A stretch of DNA of 64,000 nucleotides from the NCBI RefSeq assembly GCF_022538185.1, contig NZ_JAKYXC010000002.1:372001-436000 (forward strand), written 5' to 3'. The translations under genes and the position numbers were made by a program. This DNA is from Microbacterium sp. CFH 31415. Its GTDB lineage: Bacteria; Actinomycetota; Actinomycetes; Actinomycetales; Microbacteriaceae. This document shows, one piece after another, positions 18,030-27,170 of this stretch (position 1 is the stretch's first letter; every line of letters starts with the position of its first letter). Under the pieces are notes generated by a model. It ran no database searches. It was not told where the DNA came from and saw nothing but the letters and a program-made list of their open reading frames with translations.

Positions 18030-19454
18030 ATGTTCAAAGATTCATCCGAGGTGCTCAAGTTCATCAAGGACGAGGACGTCAAGTTCCTCGACATCCGGTT
18101 CACGGATCTTCCTGGTGTGCAGCAGCACTTCAACATCCCGGCGTCGACCGTCGACGAGGAGTTCTTCACGGTCGGCCAGCTCTTCGACGGCTCGTCGATC
18201 CGCGGCTTCGCGAACATCCACGAGTCCGACATGCAGCTGATCCCGGATGTCTCGACGGCGTACCTCGACCCGTTCCGCGAGGCGAAGACGCTGATCATGA
18301 TCTTCGACATCTACAACCCGCGCAACGGCGAGATCTACGGCAAGGACCCGCGCCAGGTCGCGAAGAAGGCCGAGAAGTACCTTGCGTCGACGGGCATCGC
18401 CGACACCGCGTTCTTCGCCCCCGAGGCCGAGTTCTACATCTTCGACGACGTCCGCTACGAGGTGAAGCAGAACTCCAGCTTCTACTCGGTCGACTCCGAA
18501 GAGGGCGCGTGGAACACGGGGCGCGTCGAAGAGGGCGGCAACCTCGCCAACAAGACCCCGTTCAAGGGCGGCTACTTCCCCGTCTCGCCGGTCGACAAGC
18601 AGGCCGACCTGCGCGACGACATCAGCCTCAAGCTCATCGAGGCGGGTCTGCACCTCGAGCGGGCTCACCACGAGGTGGGCACCGGCGGCCAGGCCGAGAT
18701 CAACTACCGCTTCGACACGATGGTCCACGCGGCGGACGACATCCTGAAGTTCAAGTACATCGTCAAGAACACCGCCCTCGAGTGGGGCAAGGTCGCGACG
18801 TTCATGCCGAAGCCCCTCTTCGGCGACAACGGCTCGGGCATGCACACCCACCAGTCGCTGTGGAACGGCAGCGAGCCGCTCTTCTACGACGAGAAGGGCT
18901 ACGGCGGCCTGTCCGACATCGCGCGCTGGTACATCGGCGGCATCCTCGCGCACGCGCCCTCGGTGCTCGCGTTCACCAACCCGACCCTCAACAGCTACCA
19001 CCGCCTGGTGAAGGGCTACGAGGCTCCGGTCAACCTCGTCTACTCGGCGGGCAACCGCTCGGCGGCGATCCGCATCCCGATCACGGGCTCCAACCCCAAG
19101 GCCAAGCGCATCGAGTTCCGCGCCCCCGACGCCTCGGGCAACCCGTACCTCGCCTTCGCCGCGCAGCTCATGGCCGGCCTCGACGGAATCAAGAACCGCA
19201 TCGAGCCCCATGAGCCCGTCGACAAGGACCTCTACGAGCTGCCGCCCGAGGAGGCCAAGAACATCCCGCAGGTGCCGAACTCGCTGCAGGACTCGCTCGA
19301 CGCCCTCGCGGCCGACCACGAGTTCCTCCTCGCGGGTGGCGTGTTCACGCCCGAGCTGATCGAGACGTGGATCGAGTACAAGCTCGAGAACGAGATCAAG
19401 CCGCTCGCGGCGCGTCCGCACCCGTTCGAGTACGAGCTGTACTTCGGCGTCTGA
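18030..19454 (+). CDS. glnA: Type I glutamine synthetase, adenylylation-regulated
   Basis: The main ammonia-assimilating enzyme (glutamate + NH3 + ATP to glutamine), a dodecamer in the cytosol. It has 474 residues. Signatures are [11 protein letters not shown], the beta-Grasp FDGSSIRGF, the catalytic [10 protein letters not shown], the [18 protein letters not shown] ammonia/Mg site, NRSAAIRIP, and the latch ending [23 protein letters not shown] holds the tyrosine that GlnE adenylylates, and glnE is 3 kb downstream. ATG 18030 follows GGAG by 5 nt. The GlnR operator upstream points to induction under nitrogen limitation. Confidence 0.97.
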   Translation: MFKDSSEVLKFIKDEDVKFLDIRFTDLPGVQQHFNIPASTVDEEFFTVGQLFDGSSIRGFANIHESDMQLIPDVSTAYLDPFREAKTLIMIFDIYNPRNGEIYGKDPRQVAKKAEKYLASTGIADTAFFAPEAEFYIFDDVRYEVKQNSSFYSVDSEEGAWNTGRVEEGGNLANKTPFKGGYFPVSPVDKQADLRDDISLKLIEAGLHLERAHHEVGTGGQAEINYRFDTMVHAADDILKFKYIVKNTALEWGKVATFMPKPLFGDNGSGMHTHQSLWNGSEPLFYDEKGYGGLSDIARWYIGGILAHAPSVLAFTNPTLNSYHRLVKGYEAPVNLVYSAGNRSAAIRIPITGSNPKAKRIEFRAPDASGNPYLAFAAQLMAGLDGIKNRIEPHEPVDKDLYELPPEEAKNIPQVPNSLQDSLDALAADHEFLLAGGVFTPELIETWIEYKLENEIKPLAARPHPFEYELYFGV

Positions 19455-19482
19455 GTCGAACCGCGGTCGAGCATCGCTCCCG

Positions 19483-19517
19483 GAACGGCCCCCGGCATCG
19501 CGCCGGGGGCCGTTCCG
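19483..19517 (+). terminator. glnA1 terminator hairpin
   Basis: A perfect 15-bp stem (GGAACGGCCCCCGGC / GCCGGGGGCCGTTCC) with loop ATCGC, 28 bp after the glnA1 stop. There is no T-run, as is usual in high-GC actinobacteria. Confidence 0.85.
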
Positions 19518-19607
19518 CGCGTCGTGCTCTGCGTGCCATGGCGCTCACCCAGTCGCCGCCCGTACGCTGAACGGGCTGCGTTCCGTCTGACCGAAAGCGA
19601 ACGAACG

Positions 19608-20360
19608 ATGTCCTCCCGACCCGCTGCGACGAAGCGACGCGCTGCGCCGCGCTCGTCGAAGCCTGCGCGGCGCCGGAAGACCGTGCGTCGGCGCGCATCG
19701 CGCGCCAGGACGGGACGCTTCCCGCGTGTCCTCGGCATCGTCGCCGCGTCCCTGGCGGCGACGATCGTCACCACCGTCGCCGGCGTCGCGGTGGCGGGCG
19801 CTCTGGTCGCGCACGCGCTGTCCATCCCCATCGATGAACCCGAGGCCGCACCGGCTCCACGGTTCATCCTCCCCGCCCTTCCCGGCGTCGCAGGCTACGG
19901 CAACGAGCGGCTCGCGAACGCCTGCACGATCCTCAACGCCGGCCGCGACCTCGGGCTCGACGAGCGCGATCAGACGATCGCCGTGATGACCGCGATGGGC
20001 GAGTCGTCGCTGCGCAACATCGACTACGGCGACTGGGAGACGAACGGCGTCACCAACCCCGATGGCTCGCGCACGACCTCGATCGGGCTGTTCCAGCAGC
20101 AGGACGGCTGGGGGTCGCGGGAGGCGCGGCTGGACCCGTACAGCGCGGCGACGATCTTCTACCGGGCGATGCTCGCGCGCGTGCCCGACCGTGCGGTTCT
20201 CGAGCCGACTCTCGTCGCGCACCGCACGCAGGTCAATGCGGATCCGCAGCACTACGCGCGCTATTGGAACCGCGCGGTGCGCGTGGTGGCCGCACTCAAC
20301 GGTGCACCGCTCGACGGCGACAGCATCGAGGGCGTCACTCTCTGCCCCGCTCAGCCGTAG
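19608..20360 (+). CDS. Membrane-anchored lysozyme-like (transglycosylase-fold) protein
   Basis: A 250-residue protein. Residues 1-40 are extremely basic (Arg/Lys/Ala), then there is one membrane segment (about 42-70, VLGIVAASLAATIVTTVAGVAVAG...). The extracellular domain reads AVMTAMGESSLRNIDYGD, SIGLFQQQDGWGSREARLDP, and AATIFYRAML. This matches the lysozyme-like domain found beside NlpC/P60 domains in actinobacterial wall hydrolases, with the catalytic glutamate probably the E of GESSL. No NlpC/P60 domain is present. GAAAG precedes ATG 19608. The 3' end overlaps the end of convergent glnE by 10 bp. A role in peptidoglycan turnover is inferred. Confidence 0.75.
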   Translation: MSSRPAATKRRAAPRSSKPARRRKTVRRRASRARTGRFPRVLGIVAASLAATIVTTVAGVAVAGALVAHALSIPIDEPEAAPAPRFILPALPGVAGYGNERLANACTILNAGRDLGLDERDQTIAVMTAMGESSLRNIDYGDWETNGVTNPDGSRTTSIGLFQQQDGWGSREARLDPYSAATIFYRAMLARVPDRAVLEPTLVAHRTQVNADPQHYARYWNRAVRVVAALNGAPLDGDSIEGVTLCPAQP

Positions 20361-23353
20361 AAGAGCTTCTCGAACACGCGTCGCGCCCGGCGGGTGGCGC
20401 CGAGGTAGTCCTCCTCGACCTGCGTGGCGGAGCGCGGCGGGTATCCCAGCAGGCGACCGATGCCGTCGAGGCGCTTGCGGTCCACAGGAAGGATGTCGCT
20501 GGTCTGGCCGGAGAGCAGCGTGTTGGCCGACCGCAGGCGGCTCGCCAGCCGCCAGGCCTCGGTGAGGCGCGCCGCCGGCACCGCCGCGATGACGCCCGCC
20601 TGCTGCGCCGCCTTCAGGGCGGCCAGGGTCGACGTCGTTCGCATCCCCTCGACCTCATGGGCGCGTTCGAGCTGCAGCAGCTGCACCAGCCATTCCACGT
20701 CGCTGAGCGAGCCTGGGCCGAGCTTCAGATGCCGGGCGGGGTCGGCGCCCTGCGGTAGCCGCTCGCTCTCGACGCGCGCCTTGATCCGCTTGATCTCGCG
20801 CAGACCCTGCTGATCGACGGTCGCGGGGTATCGCACCTGGTCGGCGAGCTCCATGAAGGACCCGATGAGCTTGACGCTGCCTGCCACCCCGCGAGCCCGC
20901 AGGAGCGCCTGCGCCTCCCACGACAGCGACCACCGCCGGTAGTACTCCGCGTACGCGTCGAGCGAGCGCGCGATCGGCCCGTTGCGCCCTTCGGGACGGA
21001 GATCGGCGTCGAGGTCGAGCGGCACACGGTGGTCTTCGGAGTGCGTGCGCAGCGCCGCCACCAGCTTCACGGCGAGCTCATGGGCCCGCTGCGGGTCGAC
21101 GCTGTTCGCGCGGTACACGTACATCACATCGGCATCCGACCCGAAGCCCAGCTCGCGCCCGCCGAACCGTCCCATGCCGATGACCGAGAAATCGAGGTCG
21201 TCGTCCTCAGGCGGGACGATCGTCGGGCGGATCGCACGCAGCGTCGCCTGGATCGTCACATCGGTGATCGTGGTGAGCGCGTCGGCGACCTCTTCGATCG
21301 TGATGGTGCCGATGACTGCCGCCATCGCGGTGCGCAGCAGCTCCCTGCGGCGAAGCGCACGGACGGATCGCATCGCGTCCTCGACCGACCCGTGGCGCGC
21401 CTGGATCGCACGGGCCTCCTGCTGGAGCGCCATGCCCGTCCGCGGGCGCAGCAGCTCGTCGTCATCGAGCCAGGCGGCCGACTCGGGGATCCACTCCATG
21501 AGCTCGCCGATGTACCGCGACCCCGACAGCACGCGCGTCAGGCTCTCAGCGGCGGCCGACGAGTCGCGCAGCATCCGCAGGAACCACGGAGTGTCGCCCA
21601 GCCGCTCGCTCAGCCGACGGAAGGCGAGCAGACCGTAGTCGGGATCGACGCCCTCCGCGAACCAGCGGATCATCACGGGCATGAGGTGACGCTGGATCGC
21701 CGCCTTCCGCCGCAGCCCGCTCGTCAGCGCGGCGATGTGGCGCAGTGCCCCCGCTGGGTCGGCGAAGCCGATCGCCGCGAGGCGGTCGTGGGCCTGCTCG
21801 GCCGAGAGCGCCCGTTCCTCGGCCGGCAGGGCGGCGACAGCAGACAGCAGAGGACGATAGAAGAGACGGACATGGATGTCGCGAACCTCGCGCTTCACCG
21901 ATTCCCACAGCTCCCACACGCCGTCGCCCGTGTCGGCGAGGCCGGTCGCGCGAGCGAGCACCCGCAGCTCCTCTGGCCGGGACGGCATCAGGTGCGTTCG
22001 CCGCAGATTGCGCAGCTGCACGCGGTGCTCGAGCAGACGCAGCACGCGATAGTCGCGGGCGAAGGCGGATGCCTCGTTCCGACCGATGTATCCCTCGGCG
22101 ACGAGCGCGTCCAGGGCCTCGAGCGTGCCCCGCTGGCGGATCCGGTCGTCGGAGAGCCCGTGCACGAGCTGCAGGAGCTGCACGGTGAACTCGATGTCGC
22201 GGATGCCCCCCGGGCCGAGCTTGATCTGGTGCGCCACCTCCGCCGCCGGGATGTGCTCGGTCACGCGCTCGCGCATCCGCTGCACGCTGTCGACGAAGTT
22301 CTCGCGCGCGGCGCTCGTCCACACCTTCGGCTGCACGGCCGCGACGTACGCCTCGCCGAGCGCCAGGTCGCCCGCGATCGCGCGCGCCTTCAGCAGCGCC
22401 TGGAACTCCCAGCTCTTCGCCCAGCGCTCGTAGTACGCCAGATGGGAGTCGAGCGTGCGCACGAGCGCCCCCTGCTTGCCCTCGGGGCGCAGGTTGGCGT
22501 CGACCTCCCACAGCGGCGGCTCGATCTCGATGCCCGAGATGCCCCGCATCGTCTGCACGGCGAGGCGCGTGGCGATGTCGACCACGCGGCTCTCGCTCAG
22601 CTCCTCAGCCGCGCCCTCGTCCGTCCCTGCGACGAAGATGACGTCGACGTCGCTGACGTAGTTGAGCTCGCGCGCGCCCGTCTTGCCCATCCCGATGATC
22701 GCGAGCTTCGCACGCGCGACCTGCTCGCGGGGGAACAGTCCGGCGCCCGCTGCGCCGCCCGAGACCCGGGTGCGCGCAACCGCGAGCGAGGCCTCCAGGA
22801 CCGCGGCCGCGGCATCCGCCAATCGAGCCGCCACCGACGGCACATGATCCACGGGAGACGCGCTCAAGAGGTCGAAAGCGGCGATGCGGGCGAGCATTCG
22901 GCGGTAGCGGACGCGCAGGGCGACCCAGGCTGCCTCTCCCCCGTCCTGGGCGAAGCCGTCCTCTGCGCCGACCGCGTCGAGGAGCGTGTCGCGCAGCTCG
23001 AAGGAGGACGGAAGCGTCACGCCTGCTCCGGCGAGCTCCGACAGCTCAGCCGGGTTGCGGTGGAAGAAGTCGGCGAACCCCGTGGATGCACCGAGCAGCG
23101 CCCACAGCGCACGCCAGCCCTGTTCGTCGCCGTGCAGCCGTCGCACGGCATCGGCATCCCGCCGGGCGATGCGCGCGAGCGCGCTCAGGGCCTCATCGGC
23201 ATCCGCCGCGAGCTGCGCGCCGGACGTCATCGAATCGCGCGGCACGCCGGTCGACGCCTCGACCTCCCCGAGGAGGGCGTCGGCGTCGCTCAGGCTCGTG
23301 AAGCCGAGGCGCGCGAGATGGGTGAGAGAGCTGGAACGTTCGCTCGCGGACAT
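20351..23353 (-). CDS. glnE: Bifunctional glutamine synthetase adenylyltransferase/deadenylase
   Basis: A 1000-residue enzyme that attaches AMP to, and removes it from, the regulatory tyrosine of GlnA1 in response to nitrogen status. It has two nucleotidyltransferase domains: the first (deadenylase) with LNYVSDVDVIFVAG and EVDANLRPEGKQG, the second (adenylylase) with LGFGSDADVMYVYRA and DLDADLRPEGRNG. Each is followed by a helical GlnD/PII-type domain (KLGPGGIRDIEFTVQLLQL and KLGPGSLSDVEWLVQLLQL). The repeated layout and length are standard. It follows glnA2 by 13 bp and is probably co-transcribed with it. Confidence 0.97.
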   Translation of the reverse strand: MSASERSSSLTHLARLGFTSLSDADALLGEVEASTGVPRDSMTSGAQLAADADEALSALARIARRDADAVRRLHGDEQGWRALWALLGASTGFADFFHRNPAELSELAGAGVTLPSSFELRDTLLDAVGAEDGFAQDGGEAAWVALRVRYRRMLARIAAFDLLSASPVDHVPSVAARLADAAAAVLEASLAVARTRVSGGAAGAGLFPREQVARAKLAIIGMGKTGARELNYVSDVDVIFVAGTDEGAAEELSESRVVDIATRLAVQTMRGISGIEIEPPLWEVDANLRPEGKQGALVRTLDSHLAYYERWAKSWEFQALLKARAIAGDLALGEAYVAAVQPKVWTSAARENFVDSVQRMRERVTEHIPAAEVAHQIKLGPGGIRDIEFTVQLLQLVHGLSDDRIRQRGTLEALDALVAEGYIGRNEASAFARDYRVLRLLEHRVQLRNLRRTHLMPSRPEELRVLARATGLADTGDGVWELWESVKREVRDIHVRLFYRPLLSAVAALPAEERALSAEQAHDRLAAIGFADPAGALRHIAALTSGLRRKAAIQRHLMPVMIRWFAEGVDPDYGLLAFRRLSERLGDTPWFLRMLRDSSAAAESLTRVLSGSRYIGELMEWIPESAAWLDDDELLRPRTGMALQQEARAIQARHGSVEDAMRSVRALRRRELLRTAMAAVIGTITIEEVADALTTITDVTIQATLRAIRPTIVPPEDDDLDFSVIGMGRFGGRELGFGSDADVMYVYRANSVDPQRAHELAVKLVAALRTHSEDHRVPLDLDADLRPEGRNGPIARSLDAYAEYYRRWSLSWEAQALLRARGVAGSVKLIGSFMELADQVRYPATVDQQGLREIKRIKARVESERLPQGADPARHLKLGPGSLSDVEWLVQLLQLERAHEVEGMRTTSTLAALKAAQQAGVIAAVPAARLTEAWRLASRLRSANTLLSGQTSDILPVDRKRLDGIGRLLGYPPRSATQVEEDYLGATRRARRVFEKLFYG

Positions 23354-23366
23354 GCGCCACGGCGGC

Positions 23367-24704
23367 TCAGAGCATCTCGAGGTTGCTCTTGAGCTCGAAC
23401 TGGGTGACCTGCGAGCGGTACTCCTGCCACTCGCGGCGCTTGTTGAGCAGCACGTAGTTGAACACCTGCTCGCCGAGCGTCTCGGCGACCAGCTCGGACT
23501 CCTCCATGTACTCGAGGGCGTGGTCGAGGCTCGCGGGCAGCGGCGCGTAGCCCAGCGCGCGGCGCTCGGCGTCGGTCAGCGACCAGACGTTGTCTTCCGC
23601 CTCGGGCGGGAGCTCGTAGCCCTCTTCGATGCCTTTCAGGCCGGCAGCCAGCATGAGCGCGTAAGCAAGGTAGGGGTTGGCGGCGGAGTCGAGCGCGCGG
23701 TACTCGACTCGAGACGACTGGCCCTTGCTCGGCTTGTAGAGCGGCACGCGCACCAGCGCGGAGCGGTTGTTGTGACCCCAGCAGATGAAGCTCGGGGCCT
23801 CGTCGCCGCCCCACAGTCGTTTGTAGGAGTTGACGAACTGGTTGGTCACCGCGGCGATCTCGTTGGCATGGCGCAGCAGGCCCGCGATGAACTGACGACC
23901 CACCTTGGACAGCTGATACTGCGCGCCCTCTTCGTAGAAGGCGTTGACATCACCCTCGAAGAGCGACATGTGGGTGTGCATTCCGCTGCCCGGCTTGCCA
24001 CTGAGGGGCTTCGGCATGAACGTCGCGTAGACGCCCTGCTCGATCGCGACCTCCTTGATCACCGTGCGGAACGTCATGATGTTGTCGGCCGTCGCGAGGG
24101 CGTCGGCGTAGCGCAGGTCGATCTCGTTCTGACCGGGGCCGCCCTCGTGGTGGCTGAACTCGACCGAGATGCCGAGGTCTTCGAGCATGCGGACGGAGCG
24201 GCGACGGAAGTCGTGCGCGGTGCCGCCCGGCACGTTGTCGAAGTAGCCGGCCGAGTCGACGGGCTCGGGTCCGTCGGCGCCGAACGACGACGACTTGAGC
24301 AGGTAGAACTCGATCTCGGGGTGGGTGTAGAAAGTGAAGCCGGCGTCGGCGGCCTTGGCGAGCGCGCGCTTGAGCACATGGCGCGGGTCGGCGACCGCGG
24401 GCTGCCCGTCGGGCGTCGTGATGTCGCAGAACATGCGCGCCGTCGGGTCGATCTCGCCCCGCCACGGCAGGGTCTGGAATGTCGTGGGGTCGGGGTGCGC
24501 CAGCAGGTCGGACTCGTACGAGCGCGTGAGCCCTTCGATGGCGGAGCCGTCGAACCCGAGGCCCTCGCTGAAGGCCCCCTCGACCTCGGCCGGGGCGATC
24601 GCCACCGACTTGAGCGTGCCGATCACATCGGTGAACCACAGCCGGACGAACTTCACGCCCCGCTCCTCGATCGTCCTCAGAACGAAGTCACGCTGCTTGT
24701 CCAT
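23367..24704 (-). CDS. glnA2: Glutamine synthetase GlnA2-type
   Basis: A 445-residue second glutamine synthetase homologue. It has LWFTDVIGTLKSVAI, FDGSAIEGLTRSYESD, HPEIEFYLLK, KPLSGKPGSGMHTHMSLF, NRSALVRVP, and the C-terminal QVTQFELKSNLEML. It matches actinobacterial GlnA2, including EDNVWSLT and ALEYMEESELVAETLGE. The LYDLPPEE adenylylation motif is replaced by GYELPPEAEDN, so control by neighbouring GlnE is unlikely. In relatives GlnA2 can act as a gamma-glutamylpolyamine synthetase instead of making glutamine; the sequence alone cannot decide. ATG 24704 follows GAGAGG. It precedes glnE in one operon. Confidence 0.93.
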   Translation of the reverse strand: MDKQRDFVLRTIEERGVKFVRLWFTDVIGTLKSVAIAPAEVEGAFSEGLGFDGSAIEGLTRSYESDLLAHPDPTTFQTLPWRGEIDPTARMFCDITTPDGQPAVADPRHVLKRALAKAADAGFTFYTHPEIEFYLLKSSSFGADGPEPVDSAGYFDNVPGGTAHDFRRRSVRMLEDLGISVEFSHHEGGPGQNEIDLRYADALATADNIMTFRTVIKEVAIEQGVYATFMPKPLSGKPGSGMHTHMSLFEGDVNAFYEEGAQYQLSKVGRQFIAGLLRHANEIAAVTNQFVNSYKRLWGGDEAPSFICWGHNNRSALVRVPLYKPSKGQSSRVEYRALDSAANPYLAYALMLAAGLKGIEEGYELPPEAEDNVWSLTDAERRALGYAPLPASLDHALEYMEESELVAETLGEQVFNYVLLNKRREWQEYRSQVTQFELKSNLEML

Positions 24705-24742
24705 CGCATCCTCTCCGGGTGCCCGATGCGGCCGTAGCCAGA

Positions 24743-24970
24743 CTACTGGTCGTCGCGGTCGTCACCGGACGCGGCGGAACCACCCCAGGAGTCCTCCCGT
24801 GCCTCTTCCTCGGCCCACGCGCGCGAGCGTCTGCGGATGACTTCGGGCGCCTGAGCGGCCTCTTCGGCGGTGTCGAACGGTCCAGCGCGGTCGGGGGCAG
24901 GAGACTCGAAGCCCTTCTCGACCTCTCCCGTCTTGAGGTTGTACCAGTACTTCTCGCTGTCACTCGTCAT
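24743..24970 (-). CDS. Small conserved actinobacterial protein (SPOR-like annotation)
   Basis: A 75-residue acidic cytosolic protein: EKYWYNLKTGEVEKGFESPAPDRAGPFDTAEEAAQAPEVI, then an Arg/Glu-rich helix and a Gly/Asp tail. Homologues of this pattern (KYWYN...TGEVE...R.GPYDT.EEA..A) are widespread in Microbacteriaceae and are often labelled SPOR-domain-like because of the YDT-EEA fold, but no function is known. GGAGCGCACC precedes ATG 24970. It reads toward glnA2 and ends 38 bp before that start. Confidence 0.75.
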   Translation of the reverse strand: MTSDSEKYWYNLKTGEVEKGFESPAPDRAGPFDTAEEAAQAPEVIRRRSRAWAEEEAREDSWGGSAASGDDRDDQ

Positions 24971-25063
24971 GGTGCGCTCCAGGGATTCCGATCGGTCGAG
25001 GCTGCCCTCGGCACGATCCTACTGACCGTCGCCTCGCACCCGCGCGCCGGGGCTGGATAGGGT

Positions 25064-25069
25064 GAAGGC
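25064..25069 (+). promoter_or_regulatory. Leaderless promoter spacer of ppgK (TAGGGT at 25058-25063)
   Basis: TAGGGT at 25058-25063 is separated by the 6 nt GAAGGC from ATG 25070. Confidence 0.55.
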
Positions 25070-25831
25070 ATGGCTTCTCAGGCGACTCGCGCTGTCGGCG
25101 TGGACATCGGCGGCACCGGGATCAAGGCAGGGCTGGTCGACCTCGAGCGCGGACAGCTCATCAGCGACCGCATCAAGGTCGCGACTCCCGAGGGGGCGGA
25201 GCCGCAGGACGTGCTGGATGCCGTCACCGAAGTGCTCTCGACCCTCGGCGTGACGGGCGAGTCCATTCCCCTCGGCGTCGCGTTCCCCGCGATCGTGAAG
25301 AACGGCCGCACGCTGTCGGCCGCGAACGTCTCGGAGAAGTGGATCGACTTCGAGGCCGAGAGGTTCTTCGAGGACGGGCTGGGGCGCGACATCCACTTCG
25401 CCAACGACGCCGACGTCGCCGGCGTCGCTGAGGTGCGCTACGGCGCGGCGAAGGGCAAGCCCGGCCTGACGATCCTCACCACCCTCGGCACCGGCATCGG
25501 GTCTGCACTGCTCTACAACGGGGTGCTCGTGCCCAACTCCGAGCTCGGCCACGTGCAGCGGGCGAAGCACGGGAAGGATGCTGAGGCGTACGCCGCCTAC
25601 TCCGCCATGGAGCGCGAAGACCTCAGCTGGGAGAAGTGGGCCAAGCGTCTGCAGTGGTACTACAGCTACATCGAGTTCCTCTTCAGCCCCGACCTGTTCG
25701 TCGTGGGCGGCGGCGTCTCGAAGCACGCCGACCAGTTCCTGCACCTGCTCGACCTGCGCACGCCGATCGTGCCGGCCGTGCATCGCAACAACGCGGGCAT
25801 CATAGGGGCCGCAGCCCTCGCGCTCGCCTGA
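25070..25831 (+). CDS. ppgK: Polyphosphate glucokinase (ROK family)
   Basis: Phosphorylates glucose with polyphosphate (and often ATP), the typical actinobacterial glucokinase. It has 253 residues. It carries VDIGGTGIKAGLVD (phosphate 1), LGVAFPAIVKNG, SANVSEKWIDFEAERFF (glucose contact), FANDADVAGVAEVRYG with the catalytic Asp, and LTTLGTGIGSALLYNGVLVPNSELGHVQ. The C-terminus has the LFSPDLFVVGGGVSK helix-loop. The family's usual zinc Cys cluster is absent, as normal for PPGK. The promoter is leaderless. The last codons and stop are duplicated 41 bp downstream. Confidence 0.95.
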   Translation: MASQATRAVGVDIGGTGIKAGLVDLERGQLISDRIKVATPEGAEPQDVLDAVTEVLSTLGVTGESIPLGVAFPAIVKNGRTLSAANVSEKWIDFEAERFFEDGLGRDIHFANDADVAGVAEVRYGAAKGKPGLTILTTLGTGIGSALLYNGVLVPNSELGHVQRAKHGKDAEAYAAYSAMEREDLSWEKWAKRLQWYYSYIEFLFSPDLFVVGGGVSKHADQFLHLLDLRTPIVPAVHRNNAGIIGAAALALA

Positions 25832-25916
25832 CACCTCTCGGTGCCTCGCGGGGGAACCCCGCGATCATCCCATCGGCACAGCGCCGCAGCCCTCGCGCTC
25901 GCCTGACACCTCTCGG
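25808..25916 (+). repeat. 34-bp exact direct repeat duplicating the ppgK 3' end
   Basis: A 34-bp segment including the last codons and TGA of ppgK (25808-25841) recurs exactly at 25883-25916, 75 bp further on. It lies just before the 3' end of the RNase P RNA gene. Confidence 0.9.
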
Positions 25917-25935
25917 CGCCGCACCTGACGAGAGG

Positions 25936-26312
25936 GCGAATGGGCCGGCCTGTACGCCGGGTTCTGTCCGGGGGCCGGAGCCCCCTGGACGGTCATCTCT
26001 CTCGGCGACACGTTGCCGTGCCGCTCCAGCGGCCTACCCGGGGACTCAGCGGGCCGCGTCATCATCCCCTGTCTGGCCTTGCTCCGGGCGAGGTTTACCT
26101 TGCGGGTCGCGTCACCGCGACCCCGGTGGTCTCTTACACCACCCTTTCACCCTTACCGGGACCGAGGTCCCGGCGGTCTGCTCTCTGTGGCACTGTCTCG
26201 CGGATCGCTCCGGGTGGGTGTTACCCACCGCCCTGCCCTGCGGAGCCCGGACGTTCCTCGGCGCGAAGCGGCGGACCGCTCGCGACGCGACCGTCCAGCC
26301 GACCCATTCGCG
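25936..26312 (-). ncRNA. rnpB: RNase P RNA (class A)
   Basis: The catalytic RNA that matures tRNA 5' ends. Read on the minus strand, the 5' P1 arm GCGAATGGGTCGGC pairs with the 3' GCCGGCCCATTCGC. Conserved elements are GAGGAACGTCCGGGCTC (CR I), the GGGTAACACCC hairpin region, AAGGGTGAAAGGGTG, GTAAACC, and CGACAGAACCCGGC(G)TACAGGCCGGC (CR V and 3' end). The ends are set from P1 pairing and are accurate to a few bases. A minus-strand TAGGAT (26319-26324) fits as its -10. It converges on ppgK. Confidence 0.95.
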
Positions 26313-26318
26313 GAGTCG

Positions 26319-26324
26319 ATCCTA
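26319..26324 (-). promoter_or_regulatory. rnpB: Putative -10 of rnpB
   Basis: TAGGAT on the minus strand, 7 nt before the predicted 5' end of RNase P RNA. Confidence 0.45.
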
Positions 26325-26386
26325 TCTCTCGCGACCGCGACACACCGGCGGCTCGTGGATCGCTGGCGTGAGCGCTTCGTTCCGCG

Positions 26387-26461
26387 TAGTATCATGAGCG
26401 CACACAGGGCCTCCAACTGGGGAGAGGCTCTGCGAAGAGCCGCCTGGGGAGGCTGGTCGAT
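26387..26461 (+). promoter_or_regulatory. Promoter and structured 5' leader of the LPXTG gene
   Basis: A TAGTAT -10 (26387-26392) is followed by a leader of about 60 nt. The leader contains a hairpin with a GCGA tetraloop (GGCTCT-GCGA-AGAGCC, 26426-26441) and then GGGGAGG (26446-26452) 9 nt before the ATG. Confidence 0.5.
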
Positions 26462-27166
26462 ATGCGTAAGAGCGCACTTCTCGCGTTCGCTGTTGCAGCG
26501 ATGCTTTGTCTTGCGCCGAGCGCGGCACACGCCGCCGCACCGGCGTCCATCGATTCGACGGAGACCGATGTCACCGACGGCTACACGCCGAACGAGCCCG
26601 ACGAGCCCACGCTCGCAGGCTCGACCGCGGTCGGCGAGTGCGAGCGAGACGTGCCATGGATCAGCTACGCCGTCGAGCTGACCGACCCCGACCAGCAGGC
26701 GACCGGGAACACCGCGCGCCTCGTGATCACGGACGGCACGAACACCGCGACCCTGGTGCTCGGCGACCTCGTCGACGGGAAGCTCAGCGGCCGGATCCTG
26801 TGGCCCGGCGCCTCGGTCGACGGTGCGGGCAACGCGACAGGCTGGCCCGGCTGGGCCTTCGTGGACGGCACGTGGGTCGAAACCGATGGCAACTACCGGT
26901 GGACGCGCGGCAACATCTCGGCCAAGATCACCGTGAACCCCGAGGTCGCCGTCCCGCTGTCGTACCCGCCGGCAACCCCGGTGTGCGCCGCGGCGCCGGA
27001 GACGCCCATGCTCAGTCCGGACTCGCCCGAGCCGACGGTTGCCGGGTTCCTTCCCGCTACCGGCCTAGGCGCATCGCTGCTCCCGATCGCCCTGGTGGGC
27101 GGGCTGCTGGCCGCCATCGGCCTGATCGTCGTCGCAGCGCGGCGCCGCCATCGCGCGAACGGGTGA
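26462..27166 (+). CDS. LPXTG-anchored cell-surface protein
   Basis: A 234-residue exported protein. The signal peptide is RKSALLAFAVAAMLCLAPSAAHAA with cleavage after AHA. The mature domain is short and acidic, with repeated aromatic and TDGTN motifs and no recognised enzyme signature. Near residues 196-200 stands LPATG, followed by a hydrophobic segment (GASLLPIALVGGLLAAIGLIVVAA) and RRRHR, the complete sortase signal, so a sortase should attach it to peptidoglycan. The strong GGGGAGG site sets ATG 26462. It is followed by the DUF4012 gene after 4 bp, suggesting an operon of surface functions. No sortase gene is in the window. Confidence 0.85.
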   Translation: MRKSALLAFAVAAMLCLAPSAAHAAAPASIDSTETDVTDGYTPNEPDEPTLAGSTAVGECERDVPWISYAVELTDPDQQATGNTARLVITDGTNTATLVLGDLVDGKLSGRILWPGASVDGAGNATGWPGWAFVDGTWVETDGNYRWTRGNISAKITVNPEVAVPLSYPPATPVCAAAPETPMLSPDSPEPTVAGFLPATGLGASLLPIALVGGLLAAIGLIVVAARRRHRANG

Positions 27167-27170
27167 CCGC

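Noticed and set aside
18042..19421. Long open frame opposite glnA1
   Set aside because: A codon-bias shadow of glnA1, with no motifs or ribosome site.
21029..23392. 787-codon frame opposite glnE
   Set aside because: A shadow of glnE, whose two nucleotidyltransferase domains are intact.
24600..24704. Adenylylation control of GlnA2 by neighbouring GlnE
   Set aside because: The target LYDLPPEE context is missing in GlnA2; GlnA1 has it.
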